DNA from: Alteribacter natronophilus | GTDB taxonomy: Bacteria > Bacillota > Bacilli > Bacillales > Salisediminibacteriaceae | Length of the DNA: 64,000 nt | NCBI RefSeq assembly: GCF_006007885.1 | Contig: NZ_VCRO01000002.1 | Location: 124,001 to 188,000, forward strand | Direction: 5' to 3' | Part shown: positions 35,877-46,015 of the stretch, piece after piece | Numbering within the stretch: position 1 is the stretch's first letter | Layout: each line of letters starts with the position of its first letter | Program-made: the position numbers and the translations under genes | Notes under the pieces: model-generated | The model's input: only the letters and a program-made list of their open reading frames with translations | Told to the model about the DNA's origin: nothing | Databases searched by the model: none

Positions 35877-35963
35877 AGTTGAGTTATCGGCGACCTTAAC
35901 GTTTAAGTCCGCCCCATTATGAAAATGATGATAAAACCAAGACTGAAAGCTCGGTGAATAGAG

Positions 35964-36401
35964 ATGGAAGGACTGCCGGTCCAGATTAATATGACAACTG
36001 AAGTCCGCGATCAGGGACAGAAGGATACCAACACCATGGAGGCCGCGGGACGCCTGATTGCCAAAGGCGATACCACGTACCTCCGGTTTGAGGAACCACA
36101 GCAGGAGGGGCTTGAGCCCACGAACCAGACGGTGAAAATCCAGCAGGGGGAAATGACAGTCATCCGGAAAGGTGCTGTCAATATGAACCAGCGGTTTATT
36201 ACCGGTGTGAAAACAGAAGGCACGTACCAGAGCCCATACGGCCCGATGCGCATGCTCACTGACACAAAAAACGTCCGCTTTCTCTGGGACGAAACAGAAA
36301 ACAAAGGCGAAATCCGCCTGACCTATTCCCTCATCCTGCAGGGACAGAGCGCAGGCGAGTACGATATGCGCGTTACCGTAAAGGAGGAACCACAATCATG
36401 A
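35964..36401 (+). CDS. ywiB: DUF1934 family protein YwiB
   Basis: The 145-residue calycin-like beta-barrel protein of the DUF1934/YwiB family ([53 protein letters not shown]). Biochemical function is unknown. Its stop overlaps the argS start (ATGA), as is usual for this gene pair in bacilli, indicating translational coupling. Confidence 0.88.
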   Translation: MEGLPVQINMTTEVRDQGQKDTNTMEAAGRLIAKGDTTYLRFEEPQQEGLEPTNQTVKIQQGEMTVIRKGAVNMNQRFITGVKTEGTYQSPYGPMRMLTDTKNVRFLWDETENKGEIRLTYSLILQGQSAGEYDMRVTVKEEPQS

Positions 36402-38068
36402 GCCAGGTTGAACAGATGAAACAGCTTTTAAAGGACGAAATCATCGAGTCCGTTATTAAAGCCGGACTTGCCGAAAGAGAACAGATCCCGGATCCTGTCA
36501 TCGAACTCCCGAAAGACAAAGCCCACGGTGACTATGCCACCAACACCGCCATGCAGCTGGCACGCGTGGCGAAAAAAGCGCCGAGGATGATCGCCGAGGA
36601 CATGGCGGCCAACTTCGATAAAGAGCGTGCTCACGTGAACAAAATCGACATAGCCGGACCAGGATTTATGAACTTCTTCATGAATAATGAGTATCTCACC
36701 GACGTTGTCCGCACAGCCATTGACCAGGACGAAGACTACGGTAGCACGGACTTTGGCGGCGAAAAGCGCGTTCAGGTTGAGTTTGTTTCAGCCAACCCGA
36801 CCGGAACCCTGCACCTCGGACATGCCCGCGGTGCCGCAGTCGGCGACTCCCTCTGCAATATTCTCGACAAAGCCGGATACGAAGTGGCCCGTGAATACTA
36901 CATCAACGACGCCGGAAACCAGATCGAAAACCTGGCTCTCAGCCTTGAAGCGCGCTACCTGCAGGCACTCGGGGAAGATGCTGAAATGCCGGAAGACGGC
37001 TACCGCGGCCAGGATATCGTCGGTTTTGCAAAGGAAATCGCCGATACGTACGGTGACACGTTTAAAAACAATGACCGCGAGGACCGTCTCGCATTTTTCC
37101 GTGAGTACGGGTTAAAGCGCGAGCTCGACAAGCTGAAGGAAGACCTTGAGAGTTTCCGCGTCCGCTTTGACAACTGGTACTCCGAGACGAGCCTCTACAC
37201 TACAGGCAAAGTGGAAACGATTCTCGATGAGCTCAAGGAAAAAGGGGAGACTTACGAGAAGGACGGTGCCCTCTGGTTCGAATCAACCAAATACGGCGAC
37301 GATAAGGACCGCGTCCTTGTGAAAGGAGACGGCACGTACACGTACCTGACTCCGGACGTTTCCTACCATAAAGATAAATTTGCCCGGGGTTTTGAAGAGC
37401 TCATCAATATCTGGGGTGCCGACCACCACGGCTACATTCCACGGATGAAAGCCGCCGTGCAGGCCCTCGGCTATGATCAGGAACAGCTTAAAGTTCAGAT
37501 CATCCAGATGGTGAACCTGTTCCAGAACGGCGAACGGGTAAAAATGAGCAAGCGGACCGGAAAAGCTGTCACCATGCGCGATCTGATGGAGGAAGTAGGC
37601 ACCGATGCGACACGCTACTTCTTCGCCATGCGCGCCGCCGACACGCACATGGATTTCGACATGGACCTTGCCGTGTCAAAATCCAACGAAAACCCGGTCT
37701 ACTACGTGCAGTATGCACACGCCCGCATCTGCACCATGATCCGCCAGGCCGAGGAAGCCGGCTATACCGCGGACCCGTCTGAAGACCTGACACGTCTGTC
37801 CAGCGAAAAAGAACTCGACCTGCTCAAAAAAATCGGCGAATTCCCTGAAACCGTGTCTGACGCTGCCGACAAGCGCGCGCCGCACCGGATCGCAAACTAT
37901 GTCTTCGAACTTGCCCAGGCGCTGCACAGCTTCTACAACGCCGAAAAAGTGATCAACCAGGACGATGCAGGCCTCACAAAAGCCCGCCTCGCCCTCATGG
38001 AAGCAGTCCGCATCACCCTGCGCAACGCCCTCGGTCTGATCGGCGTATCCGCACCGGAAAAAATGTAA
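36398..38068 (+). CDS. argS: Arginyl-tRNA synthetase
   Basis: A class I aaRS of 556 residues, complete. The N-terminal Add1 domain is followed by the HIGH motif HLGHARG (in [18 protein letters not shown]) near residue 140, KMSKRTG near 380 and the C-terminal DALR anticodon-binding domain. It charges tRNA-Arg. It is coupled to ywiB upstream and followed by a strong terminator. Confidence 0.97.
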   Translation: MSQVEQMKQLLKDEIIESVIKAGLAEREQIPDPVIELPKDKAHGDYATNTAMQLARVAKKAPRMIAEDMAANFDKERAHVNKIDIAGPGFMNFFMNNEYLTDVVRTAIDQDEDYGSTDFGGEKRVQVEFVSANPTGTLHLGHARGAAVGDSLCNILDKAGYEVAREYYINDAGNQIENLALSLEARYLQALGEDAEMPEDGYRGQDIVGFAKEIADTYGDTFKNNDREDRLAFFREYGLKRELDKLKEDLESFRVRFDNWYSETSLYTTGKVETILDELKEKGETYEKDGALWFESTKYGDDKDRVLVKGDGTYTYLTPDVSYHKDKFARGFEELINIWGADHHGYIPRMKAAVQALGYDQEQLKVQIIQMVNLFQNGERVKMSKRTGKAVTMRDLMEEVGTDATRYFFAMRAADTHMDFDMDLAVSKSNENPVYYVQYAHARICTMIRQAEEAGYTADPSEDLTRLSSEKELDLLKKIGEFPETVSDAADKRAPHRIANYVFELAQALHSFYNAEKVINQDDAGLTKARLALMEAVRITLRNALGLIGVSAPEKM

Positions 38069-38099
38069 CGATTGCCTCCGCAAAAATAAATATCAGAGC

Positions 38100-38150
38100 C
38101 AGGGCCCGGAAGTTCTCACCGAACCTTCCGGGCCCTGACTGCTTTTTTTT
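38100..38150 (+). terminator. Terminator of argS
   Basis: AGGGCCCGGAAG and CTTCCGGGCCCT form a near-perfect 12-bp stem, with T8 shortly after. Confidence 0.9.
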
Positions 38151-38247
38151 CGTTCCCGTAGTAGATGTACGTACCTCTTTCTGGTACGATAAGATCTGTG
38201 GTATTAAGCAATACTATTAGAAAGAACTTCAGAAGGGATGTAATCGA

Positions 38248-38415
38248 ATGCAGGAAGTAATTCTCGCAACAATGGCAGGTCTGATCGTCGGATTTGTATT
38301 TGCCCTGATTAAACTTCCGATTCCCGCACCGCCGGCACTGCCAGGGATCATGGGAATCTTCGGAATATACTTTGGATATAAACTGTTTCAGCTTGTTTCC
38401 GGTTACTTCGGATAA
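38248..38415 (+). CDS. XapX domain small membrane protein
   Basis: A 55-residue protein in which a glycine-rich hydrophobic helix (LATMAGLIVGFVFALI) is followed by KLPIPAPPALPGIMGIFGIY, the signature of the XapX/DUF1427 family. Two membrane segments are likely. The function is unknown. ATG 38248 has GAAGGGATG upstream. It is followed by its own hairpin terminator. Confidence 0.85.
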   Translation: MQEVILATMAGLIVGFVFALIKLPIPAPPALPGIMGIFGIYFGYKLFQLVSGYFG

Positions 38416-38426
38416 CAGCACGAAGC

Positions 38427-38457
38427 GAGGCCGCATTATGGAAGCGGTCTCTTTTTT
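38427..38457 (+). terminator. Terminator of the XapX gene
   Basis: GAGGCCGC and GCGGTCTC arms followed by T6. Confidence 0.8.
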
Positions 38458-38544
38458 ATGGTTTTTTTCCCTCCTCGGAATCCTTAGCATGTTTCACGCC
38501 GGAAAAGCCACCCTAAAGGTAACAAAAGCAGGGAGGTGGCGGCG

Positions 38545-39381
38545 ATGCCATGGACAAAGGAGCGTGGGCTGGCGGGGATTTACTATGAAATTAAGGGGAG
38601 TGGACCGCCGCTTCTGTTTATCCATCCCCCGGGAATGGGGCATGTGACGTTTCGTCACCAGGCGGAGGGTCTCTGCCGAACTCACACGGTGATTCAGGTG
38701 GATATACGGGCCAACGGGCGGAGCGGGATGGATGATCAGCCGCTGTCAATGGCACTTCTGGCTGACGATGTGCGGAGGGTGCTGGATGCTGCAGGAATCA
38801 GGAAAACGTTCCTGTGCGGATACTCGAACGGCGGCTCGATTGTACAGGAGTTTGCGATCCGCTACCCGGAGCGGACGCGAGGTATCGTGCTTCTTGGCGG
38901 TTTTTCCGAGGTGAACAGTTTTCTTCTCCGGAACGAGTTCCGCACGGGCATCATTGCTGCGCGTCTGAGAGGGATGCGGACGATTTCAGAGGTTCTTGCG
39001 GCCGCACATGAGAAGGGGGCAAGAAGGAAGGAGCTCGCTGATTATGTACGCCGGACGTCTCCGGCTTTTCTGGCGGAGCTTTATGACCTGGGGCTTCATT
39101 ACAAATCCACGGACCGGCTGCACCGGATCACCTCGCCGGTTCTTCTTGTGTATGGTCAGTGCGATTACTATGTGCACCACTACAGATATATCTTTCAGAA
39201 GCATCTTCGCGTGTCCTGTGATGTGATCTATGTATCAATGGCCAATCACCAGCTGCCTACGAAGCACCCGAAGGAACTGAACCGGATCCTCAAGGAGTTT
39301 ACGGAAAAGACCCGGAACCGGGAGGCTCATAGACAGAAGCGTGCTGTCAGGCAGCTGGGGGAGGACTTGCCTTTGATTTAA
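38545..39381 (+). CDS. Alpha/beta hydrolase
   Basis: A 278-residue alpha/beta-hydrolase fold with oxyanion loop HPPGMGH, nucleophile elbow GYSNGGS (Ser near residue 95), an Asp in YGQCDYYV and a terminal His in ANHQLP. The substrate is unknown; the pattern fits small esterase or lactonase-type hydrolases. ATG 38545 has GGGAGGTGG 5 bases before it. Confidence 0.87.
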   Translation: MPWTKERGLAGIYYEIKGSGPPLLFIHPPGMGHVTFRHQAEGLCRTHTVIQVDIRANGRSGMDDQPLSMALLADDVRRVLDAAGIRKTFLCGYSNGGSIVQEFAIRYPERTRGIVLLGGFSEVNSFLLRNEFRTGIIAARLRGMRTISEVLAAAHEKGARRKELADYVRRTSPAFLAELYDLGLHYKSTDRLHRITSPVLLVYGQCDYYVHHYRYIFQKHLRVSCDVIYVSMANHQLPTKHPKELNRILKEFTEKTRNREAHRQKRAVRQLGEDLPLI

Positions 39382-39429
39382 GGGACTGTAAGGAAGGTCC
39401 TCAATTGTACGTATTCCCAAAATACAAAG

Positions 39430-39463
39430 AAAGCCCGGCTGGTGTGTTCGAGGCCGGGCTTAT
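39430..39463. terminator. Convergent terminator, hydrolase and uvsE
   Basis: AAGCCCGGC and GCCGGGCTT form a perfect 9-bp stem with mixed T/A flanks. Confidence 0.75.
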
Positions 39464-39464
39464 C

Positions 39465-40421
39465 TTATGGCTTATAACTGACGGTGGCGCCGGCAATCCG
39501 GTTTACACCCCGTACTTTTTCAAGGTGCTCCAGAAATGACAGGAGCGCCTTGTCTTTTTGTTTTGCCTCAATCATAACGTCAAAGTCGCGGCCGAATTCC
39601 CGCATCGTCTCCAGAAACGGACGGACAAACTCCAGGTCAAGCCCATCGGCGTGGGCCCGTGAACGCCTGCCGTCTTTGGGGGAGGAGAGGTGGACTTTCG
39701 GCGGAAGGCCGGTTTCGTTCCATGTATCAAACAGGCCGGGAAGAAGATTGGCCACGGAGCTTTCTCCGCTGTAAACGACGTGATGGTGGTAATCAAATAT
39801 AAAGGGAAGCTTTTCAGACCTGCAGAGTGTGAGGACATCGTCTCCGTGATAGGACTTGTCATCGTTTTCGATCATAAGCCGGTCCCGGAGTCCATCCGGC
39901 AGCTTCCTGATGTTCTCCGAGAAACGTTTCAGTGCGGACTGCTTGTCCCCATACGCGCCGCCAACGTGAAGGACGAACCGGCAGGCGGGAAGATCCATTG
40001 CCTGTGCCATTTTGTCGTGATAGCGGATGTCTTCGATTGAGCGCTCGGTCACATCGTCTTTCGGCGAGGTGAAGAGCGTAAACTGGTTAGGATGAAAACT
40101 GGTGCGGATACCAGCAGAGCGGATCAGTTCGCCGAGTTCCTCCCATTCCCGGCGGAACGGGGTAACAAAATCCCACGCCGCGTCCGGGTGAGTGGCGAGA
40201 GGGACCATGGAGGAGGACAGGCGGAACAGATTAATTTCATGGGCGATACAGTAGTGAATCGCCCGCTTGGTATGAGCAATGTTTTTGGCCGTTACTTCAT
40301 GCAGTTTTTCGGTGCGTGCGTCTTTGGACAACTCTTTTGCCCGGGCCCAGGTGACTGTATGTGCCGGGGAGGCGTTCCAGATTGAAAGGGCGTGGGAAAC
40401 GAAGCCGAACCGTATGTTCAT
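39465..40421 (-). CDS. uvsE: UV damage endonuclease UvsE
   Basis: A 318-residue TIM-barrel nuclease of the UvdE family: RFGFVSHALSIWNASPAHT, LFRLSSSMVPLATHP, SFHPNQFTLF, VLHVGGAYGDK, MIENDDKSYHGDD, DYHHH and MIEAKQKDKALL hold the conserved His/Glu/Asp metal ligands. It nicks DNA 5' of UV photoproducts. As in B. subtilis (ywjD next to ywjE), it is followed in the genome by a cardiolipin synthase gene. Confidence 0.95.
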   Translation of the reverse strand: MNIRFGFVSHALSIWNASPAHTVTWARAKELSKDARTEKLHEVTAKNIAHTKRAIHYCIAHEINLFRLSSSMVPLATHPDAAWDFVTPFRREWEELGELIRSAGIRTSFHPNQFTLFTSPKDDVTERSIEDIRYHDKMAQAMDLPACRFVLHVGGAYGDKQSALKRFSENIRKLPDGLRDRLMIENDDKSYHGDDVLTLCRSEKLPFIFDYHHHVVYSGESSVANLLPGLFDTWNETGLPPKVHLSSPKDGRRSRAHADGLDLEFVRPFLETMREFGRDFDVMIEAKQKDKALLSFLEHLEKVRGVNRIAGATVSYKP

Positions 40422-40555
40422 TCACAGACCACTCCCTTTAAGGTTGATATATCGCTTTTTGCATCTAAGGCCGCTAAACACAAATTAAGTCCACCAATAC
40501 AGAAAATGCAGGCCGTCAAACAAAAAATCCCAGCCTCCTCAAAACCTTAACCCCG

Positions 40556-41767
40556 TCAAATCAGCGGGGAGAGGAGGGTGGCGATGCTTTCCTTGCCCCG
40601 TTTCAGGAGGGAGCGGTTGTTCAGGTGTTCAATCGTCACACGGTCACTTCTGTTGAGGTCCTCGTTTATCTGAATCATAATCTGGCGGATCCACTGGGCA
40701 TCGTGAATCAGACAGTTAATTTCGCGGTTGATCCGGAAGCTCCGTTTGTCAAAATTAGCTGTGCCGATATCGCACACTTTATCATCCACGATGATGGCCT
40801 TGGAGTGGTAGAATCCCTGGAAGTACATATGAATATCGACTCCAGCCTCGATCAGTTCCCGGAAATAGGGATAGGCAGCATGAATGACGAGAGGGTGATC
40901 GGGATTTTTCGGAATGATGACCCGGATATCGACCCCCCGCTTGGCAGCTTTAACCAGGGCATTTTTCACTACACGGCCCGGAACGAAATAGGGTGTGCCG
41001 ATGACGATTGAATTCTCGGCTTTTTCAATCAGTTTTATTGCGAGCTCTTCGATGTGGGAGCCGTTTGAGGCAAACACCTGCATCGTTTTTGCACCGGGAT
41101 GCTGCTCGGGATAGTAATGGTTTTCACCAACGATATCCTCTCCTGATGCCGCCGCCCAGTCGCGTAAAAATACGTCCTGGAGGTCATTGACGCCTTCCCC
41201 CCGGACAGCGAGATGATAATCCCGCCACGGACCGAAGTTCGGATCACGGCCGAGATATTCGTCACCGACGTTGAATCCGCCAATGTAGGCAATCCGCCCG
41301 TCAATGACGGTGATTTTCCGGTGATTTCGTTTATTGGCCGAGTAGAACAGAAACGGCAGGGACGGCTTATGGGTCAGAACAAGATGAACGCCCGCTTTTC
41401 GCAGGTCTTTTTTATGCTTTCTGCCAATCCGCATTCCCATAAAATCCACCATGAGACGGACTTCAACACCCTCACGTGCCTTATCCATTAGCCGGTTGAG
41501 CATCTTTTTACTGATATCGTCATCCCTGAAAATGTAGAACAGCATATGAATGTGATCCTCTGCCTGCTCAATCTGTCCGAACATATGGTCAAAAAGCCTG
41601 TCTCCGCGTGCAAAAAAATCCACATCGCTTTTGTGGACAGGCGGTTCTTTGTAAGGGGGTGTGTGCTTTTCATGAATCCTCCTGGCAATGATAAAATCCA
41701 CCGTAAACCAAATTCCGAGGATCAGGAAAACGGCAAGCACAATCAGAATAATATTCAATAAGGTCAA
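40556..41767 (-). CDS. cls: Cardiolipin synthase
   Basis: A phospholipase-D superfamily protein of about 403 residues. Its N-terminal membrane segment (LLNIILIVLAVFLILGIWF) and two HKD motifs, HRKITVIDG and HSKAIIVDD, mark a bacterial cardiolipin synthase, which condenses two phosphatidylglycerols. Only one N-terminal TM precedes the catalytic part. TTG 41767 is proposed as start because GGGAGGGA lies 6 bases before it; an ATG ten codons upstream (41797) has no convincing ribosome site. Confidence 0.92.
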   Translation of the reverse strand: MTLLNIILIVLAVFLILGIWFTVDFIIARRIHEKHTPPYKEPPVHKSDVDFFARGDRLFDHMFGQIEQAEDHIHMLFYIFRDDDISKKMLNRLMDKAREGVEVRLMVDFMGMRIGRKHKKDLRKAGVHLVLTHKPSLPFLFYSANKRNHRKITVIDGRIAYIGGFNVGDEYLGRDPNFGPWRDYHLAVRGEGVNDLQDVFLRDWAAASGEDIVGENHYYPEQHPGAKTMQVFASNGSHIEELAIKLIEKAENSIVIGTPYFVPGRVVKNALVKAAKRGVDIRVIIPKNPDHPLVIHAAYPYFRELIEAGVDIHMYFQGFYHSKAIIVDDKVCDIGTANFDKRSFRINREINCLIHDAQWIRQIMIQINEDLNRSDRVTIEHLNNRSLLKRGKESIATLLSPLI

Positions 41768-41903
41768 GGGTGTTCCCTCCCTGGCTGACGTACGCATAAT
41801 CCCGATCGGCCAAGACCGCGGGTGTTCCTGTTATTTTCCCTAACCGGTCCGTTTTCAATCCATTGTGTCGAAAAAGAACCGGGCCTTTTTTTAAAAAAGG
41901 GAC

Positions 41904-41923
41904 CTGACTGAATACTCATTCAT
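41904..41923. promoter_or_regulatory. FadR-type operator upstream of fadF
   Basis: CTGACTGAATACTCATTCAT matches the FadR consensus ATGAATGANTATTCATTCAT at all but three defined positions. TATAAT lies at 41936-41941, so the site overlaps the promoter region. fadF is a known FadR target in B. subtilis. Confidence 0.78.
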
Positions 41924-42024
41924 TCTTTCTTGTGATATAATAAAAAACAAAATTCAGAAAAACTCTTCTCTTTTGACTTTTTGGAGTCGATGCAGAGAAA
42001 ACTTCGAAAGGGGCTGTTAGCATC

Positions 42025-44115
42025 ATGGATCCAATACTTATCAACTGGCTGATGTTCATTCTTGTAACCGGTTACGCGCTTTATCTTTTCGCCACACTGG
42101 TCAAGACAAGAATCGAATACATTAAGCTGGGACAGAAGGCCGAATTCAACCGGACTTTCAAGGAGCGCAAAGACGCGTTCATCGCCCAGGTTTTCGGACA
42201 GAAAAAATTATTGAAGGATAAGAAAAGCGGTATTATTCACATTATGTTTTTCTACGGGTTCCTCCTCGTCCAGCTCAGCGCGATTGATCTGATCTGGAAA
42301 GGACTTGCGACCGGGTCACACCTGCCGCTCGGACCGTTATATCCGGCATTTACTTTCTTCCAGGAAATCGTTGTCGTCATGATTCTTGTGGCGGTCGTCT
42401 GGGCATTCCACCGCCGCTACGTGGAAAAGCTCGTCCGCCTGAAACAGAATTTCAAAGCGGGACTCGTCCTGATTTTCATCGGAGGTCTCATGGTTTCCAA
42501 GCTCATGGCCAAAGGGATGGAAATGATCTGGCTCGGCAAATCCGCTACATGGGCGGAGCCGATTGCAACAGGAATTGCAGCCGTGATGAGCCCGATCGGT
42601 GCCGGTGCAGCAGGGGCACTGTTCTTTGTGTTCTGGTGGGCACACCTTCTGTTCCTGCTCGTGTTCCTCGTGTACATCCCGCAGGGCAAGCACGCGCACC
42701 TGATCGCCGGACCTGCCAACGTATACCTGGGGCCGACTCACAAAACCGGCCAGCTTAAACCGATCAACTTTGAAGACGAAGACGCCGAGAAGTTCGGGAA
42801 AAACGAAATCGAAGAGTTTGACCAGAAGCAGCTTCTCGATCTTTACGCCTGTGTGGAATGTGGACGCTGTACGAATATGTGTCCGGCAACCGGCACAGGA
42901 AAAATGCTGTCACCGATGGATCTCATCGTGAAAATGCGTGATCACCTTACGGATAAAGGAGCGGCAGTCACCTCCCGCAAACCGTGGATGCCGACATACG
43001 CGTTCAATCACAAAACCGGCAACCAGCTGGCAGCACAGGAAGCAGCCGCCGCTTCTGAAGCCTATGACGTGAGCCTGATCGGAGACGTTATTACAGAAGA
43101 GGAACTGTGGGCCTGTACAACGTGCCGCAACTGTGAGGATCAGTGTCCGGTGGCAAACGAGCACGTGGATAAAATTATCGACATGCGCCGCTACCTTGTA
43201 CTTACTGAAGGGAAAATGGACCCTGAAGCCCAGCGCGCGATTACAAACATTGAGCGCCAGGGCAACCCGTGGGGAATTAACCGGAAAGAGCGCGAAAAAT
43301 GGCGCGACGGCCGGGACGACATCGAAGCACCGACCGTAAAAGAGCTCAAGAAGTCCGGTGAGGAATTCGAATACCTCTTCTTTGTCGGATCGATGGGCTC
43401 CTACGATAACAGAAGCCAGAAGATCGCCCAGTCATTTGCGAAAGTGATGAACGAGGCGGGCATCAAATTTGCGATTCTCGGAAACAAGGAAAAGAACTCC
43501 GGGGATACACCGCGCCGGATCGGAAACGAATTCCTGTTCCAGGAGCTTGCCACGGCAAACATCGCGGAATTTGAAAAAAATGACGTGAAAAAGATCGTTA
43601 CGATCGATCCTCACGCCTACAACACACTGAAAAACGAATATCCTGACTTCGGCCTTGAAGCGGAAGTGTACCACCATACAGAGCTCCTCTTCGAGTGGGT
43701 TCGCGACGGCCTGATCAAGCCGACGAAGGAAGTAAACGAAGTAATCACGTACCATGATTCCTGCTACCTTGGCCGCTACAACGATGTATATGATCCGCCT
43801 CGTGAAGTTCTGAAAGCGATTCCGGGCGTTCAGGTCGTTGAAATGGAACGGAACCGGGAAAACGGCATGTGCTGCGGCGCCGGCGGAGGCATGATGTGGA
43901 TGGAGGAAGACACCGGTACCCGGGTGAACGAAGCCCGTACCGAACAGGCTCTTGAAGTGAGTCCGTCGGTCATCGGAAGCGGATGCCCATACTGTCTCAC
44001 CATGCTAAGCGACGGTACGAAATCGAAAGAAGTAGAAGAAGACGTGAAAACGATGGATATTGTTGAAATTTTAGAAAAATCTCTTGAAACAAAAAAGGAT
44101 TCTGTCACTGCATAA
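42025..44115 (+). CDS. fadF: Fe-S oxidoreductase FadF (electron transfer in beta-oxidation)
   Basis: A 696-residue membrane protein. Five or so hydrophobic segments lie in the first 220 residues. Two 4Fe-4S motifs follow, CVECGRCTNMCPATG (near residue 275) and CTTCRNCEDQCPVANEH (near 365), then two CCG (heterodisulfide-reductase) modules with DSCYLGRYNDVYDPPRE and GMCCGAGGG, ending in GCPYC. It probably passes electrons from acyl-CoA dehydrogenase-reduced ETF to menaquinone. A FadR-type operator lies upstream. In B. subtilis fadF-acdA are adjacent; here a terminator and a thiolase gene follow. Confidence 0.94.
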   Translation: MDPILINWLMFILVTGYALYLFATLVKTRIEYIKLGQKAEFNRTFKERKDAFIAQVFGQKKLLKDKKSGIIHIMFFYGFLLVQLSAIDLIWKGLATGSHLPLGPLYPAFTFFQEIVVVMILVAVVWAFHRRYVEKLVRLKQNFKAGLVLIFIGGLMVSKLMAKGMEMIWLGKSATWAEPIATGIAAVMSPIGAGAAGALFFVFWWAHLLFLLVFLVYIPQGKHAHLIAGPANVYLGPTHKTGQLKPINFEDEDAEKFGKNEIEEFDQKQLLDLYACVECGRCTNMCPATGTGKMLSPMDLIVKMRDHLTDKGAAVTSRKPWMPTYAFNHKTGNQLAAQEAAAASEAYDVSLIGDVITEEELWACTTCRNCEDQCPVANEHVDKIIDMRRYLVLTEGKMDPEAQRAITNIERQGNPWGINRKEREKWRDGRDDIEAPTVKELKKSGEEFEYLFFVGSMGSYDNRSQKIAQSFAKVMNEAGIKFAILGNKEKNSGDTPRRIGNEFLFQELATANIAEFEKNDVKKIVTIDPHAYNTLKNEYPDFGLEAEVYHHTELLFEWVRDGLIKPTKEVNEVITYHDSCYLGRYNDVYDPPREVLKAIPGVQVVEMERNRENGMCCGAGGGMMWMEEDTGTRVNEARTEQALEVSPSVIGSGCPYCLTMLSDGTKSKEVEEDVKTMDIVEILEKSLETKKDSVTA

Positions 44116-44142
44116 AGAAGTAGGTATAGACCTGTCTATTTT

Positions 44143-44193
44143 GTCCGGAAAGGGAGCCGTTGCCACCGCGGGGGCTCCCGGCCGGATCTTTTT
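44143..44193 (+). terminator. Terminator of fadF
   Basis: Nested stems TCCGG/CCGGA and GGGAGCC/GGCTCCC are followed by T5. Confidence 0.85.
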
Positions 44194-44339
44194 CACCAGC
44201 TTATTGTAAGCGCTTTACTGAAGGCGGGTGTCTTTCCTGTGCAGGTGGACTGAGCGAGCGTTCAATCGCCGCGTGCAGGTGCATACACATTTAATAAACA
44301 AAATGGTGAGTCCGCTGCCTGTGAATTGTTATGGACCAG

Positions 44340-44525
44340 AAGGATTTCTTCTGAAGGCGGACGCTTTCCGCTCCATACTTTGTAAAGAAAAACAGGTGTA
44401 CACATGCGAAGCCTCACACCTGAAGCGACTCCTGCGGCAATGGAGGCCAGGCAAGACCCCGGAGGCGAAACTGAGGAGGCTTGCCGGCATCGCCGCGGAA
44501 AGCGAGCGTAAGGTGTGAAGCTGAC
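44340..44525. repeat. Composite core repeat with CTTCACACCT-type arms
   Basis: A truncated arm AAGGCGGACGCTTTCCGC starts at 44354. It is followed by a forward core (GCGACTCCTGCGGCAATGG, AGACCCCGGAGG, GAGGAGGCTTGCCGG, CCGCGGAAAGCGAGCG) bounded by CCTCACACCTGAAG and AGGTGTGAAGC. It looks like one repeat placed inside another. The gap from the fadF terminator to the thiolase shows no gene. Confidence 0.75.
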
Positions 44526-44602
44526 CCTTTCTTACTTCATTCATTACCCTGTTAACAATGAAACCCCCGGCACAAGCCGGTAAATATGAGGAGGAATACA
44601 CA

Positions 44603-45784
44603 ATGGCAAAATCAGTGATTGTAAGCGGTGCCCGTACACCGGTCGGTAAACTTGGAGGAAAACTTGCAGGATTTTCAGCTTCAGAGCTTGGAGGCAAAGC
44701 CATCTCCGCAGCACTTGAGAGAGCAAACGTGAAAAAAGAAGACGTCCAGCACGTCATCATGGGATCCGTTCTTCAGGGCGGCCAGGGCCAGCTTCCGTCA
44801 AGACAGGCGATGCACCATGCAGGGCTGCCGTGGGAAACAGAAACCGAAACGATTAACAAAGTGTGTGCATCAGGAATGCGGAGCGTAACGCTGGCTGATA
44901 TTCTGATCCGTTCCGGCGAGATGGATACAGTCGTTGCAGGCGGAATGGAATCCATGAGCCAGGCACCGTATTTTGTGAAAAACGCACGGTTCGGCCTGAA
45001 GATGGGACCTGCCAAATTTGAAGATATGATGATTCATGACGGCCTTACATGTACGTTTAAAGGCGTTCACATGGGCAACTACGGAAACAAAACAGCGGAC
45101 GAATACAGCCTGAGCCGCCAGGAGCAGGACGAGTGGTCCTACAGAAGTCATCAGCGCGCAGCCGAAGCGATCAACGCAGGCAAGTTCGCCGACGAAATCG
45201 TTCCTGTGGAAGTGCCGCAGCGTAAAGGCGACCCGCTGGTTGTGGAGCAGGACGAATCTCCGCGTAGCGATACGAGTGTTGAGAAGCTTGCCAAACTGAA
45301 GCCGGTATTCGGTGCAGACGGCACGATCACAGCCGGTAACGCACCAGGGGTCAATGACGGAGCAGCTGCACTTGTCGTTATGGACGAGGACAAAGCGAAA
45401 GAGCGCGGCCTTGACACCCTTGCCACGATCGTTGCCCATACGCAGCTTGCGGTTGAGCCTGAAAATTTCCCGAAAACACCTGGCCTTGTCATTAACAAAC
45501 TGCTTGAGAAAACAGGTAAGTCCCTGAGTGACATCGATCTTTTTGAAATTAACGAAGCATTTGCTGCAGTATCCCTTGCCAGCGGAAAAATTGCAGAGAT
45601 TGACCCTGAAAAAATCAACGTTAACGGCGGTGCGGTCGCCCTCGGTCACCCGATCGGCGCAAGCGGCACCCGCGTAATTCTGACACTTGCCCACGAACTC
45701 AAACGCCGCGGAGGCGGAATCGGAATCGCAGCCATCTGCAGCGGCGGCGGCCAGGGCGACGCCGTCATGATTGAAGTGAAATAG
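44603..45784 (+). CDS. Acetyl-CoA C-acetyltransferase (thiolase)
   Basis: A 393-residue type II thiolase. The nucleophilic Cys is in NKVCASGMRSV near residue 88, GHPIGASG supplies His, and CSGGGQGDAVMIE supplies the second Cys. It may degrade or form acetoacetyl-CoA. ATG 44603 follows GAGGAGGA; a longer frame from 44558 has no ribosome site. With the downstream 3-hydroxyacyl-CoA dehydrogenase and two acyl-CoA dehydrogenases it makes a compact beta-oxidation or branched-chain set. Confidence 0.94.
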   Translation: MAKSVIVSGARTPVGKLGGKLAGFSASELGGKAISAALERANVKKEDVQHVIMGSVLQGGQGQLPSRQAMHHAGLPWETETETINKVCASGMRSVTLADILIRSGEMDTVVAGGMESMSQAPYFVKNARFGLKMGPAKFEDMMIHDGLTCTFKGVHMGNYGNKTADEYSLSRQEQDEWSYRSHQRAAEAINAGKFADEIVPVEVPQRKGDPLVVEQDESPRSDTSVEKLAKLKPVFGADGTITAGNAPGVNDGAAALVVMDEDKAKERGLDTLATIVAHTQLAVEPENFPKTPGLVINKLLEKTGKSLSDIDLFEINEAFAAVSLASGKIAEIDPEKINVNGGAVALGHPIGASGTRVILTLAHELKRRGGGIGIAAICSGGGQGDAVMIEVK

Positions 45785-45839
45785 TGACGTTAAGGTGTCT
45801 TCGGAGGGATTGTGCTTTTTGAAAGAAGTGTATGAAGCG

Positions 45840-45895
45840 AAAGGCGGCGACTCCTGCGGAAAGCGTCCGCCTTTAGTGGAATAGCAGCAATCTTT
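45840..45895. repeat. Minimal core repeat
   Basis: AGGCGGCGACTCCTGCGG and AAAGCGTCCGCCTTT form the shortest version of the core, followed by a partial arm AGCAGCAATCTTTT. GGCGG/CCGCC closes it as a hairpin. Confidence 0.7.
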
Positions 45896-46015
45896 TAGTG
45901 ATTTGAGCGTTACGTTAATGACCGCCGCTCCGTTGAACAACGGAAGCGACACCTTTCAACGGAGCCGGTTTTGTTTGAAAACAAGAACACCACCAATAAA
46001 GGAGACCTCACATAC

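Noticed and set aside
44558-44602. Upstream start for the thiolase
   Set aside because: No ribosome site; the ATG at 44603 follows GAGGAGGA and matches the family N terminus.
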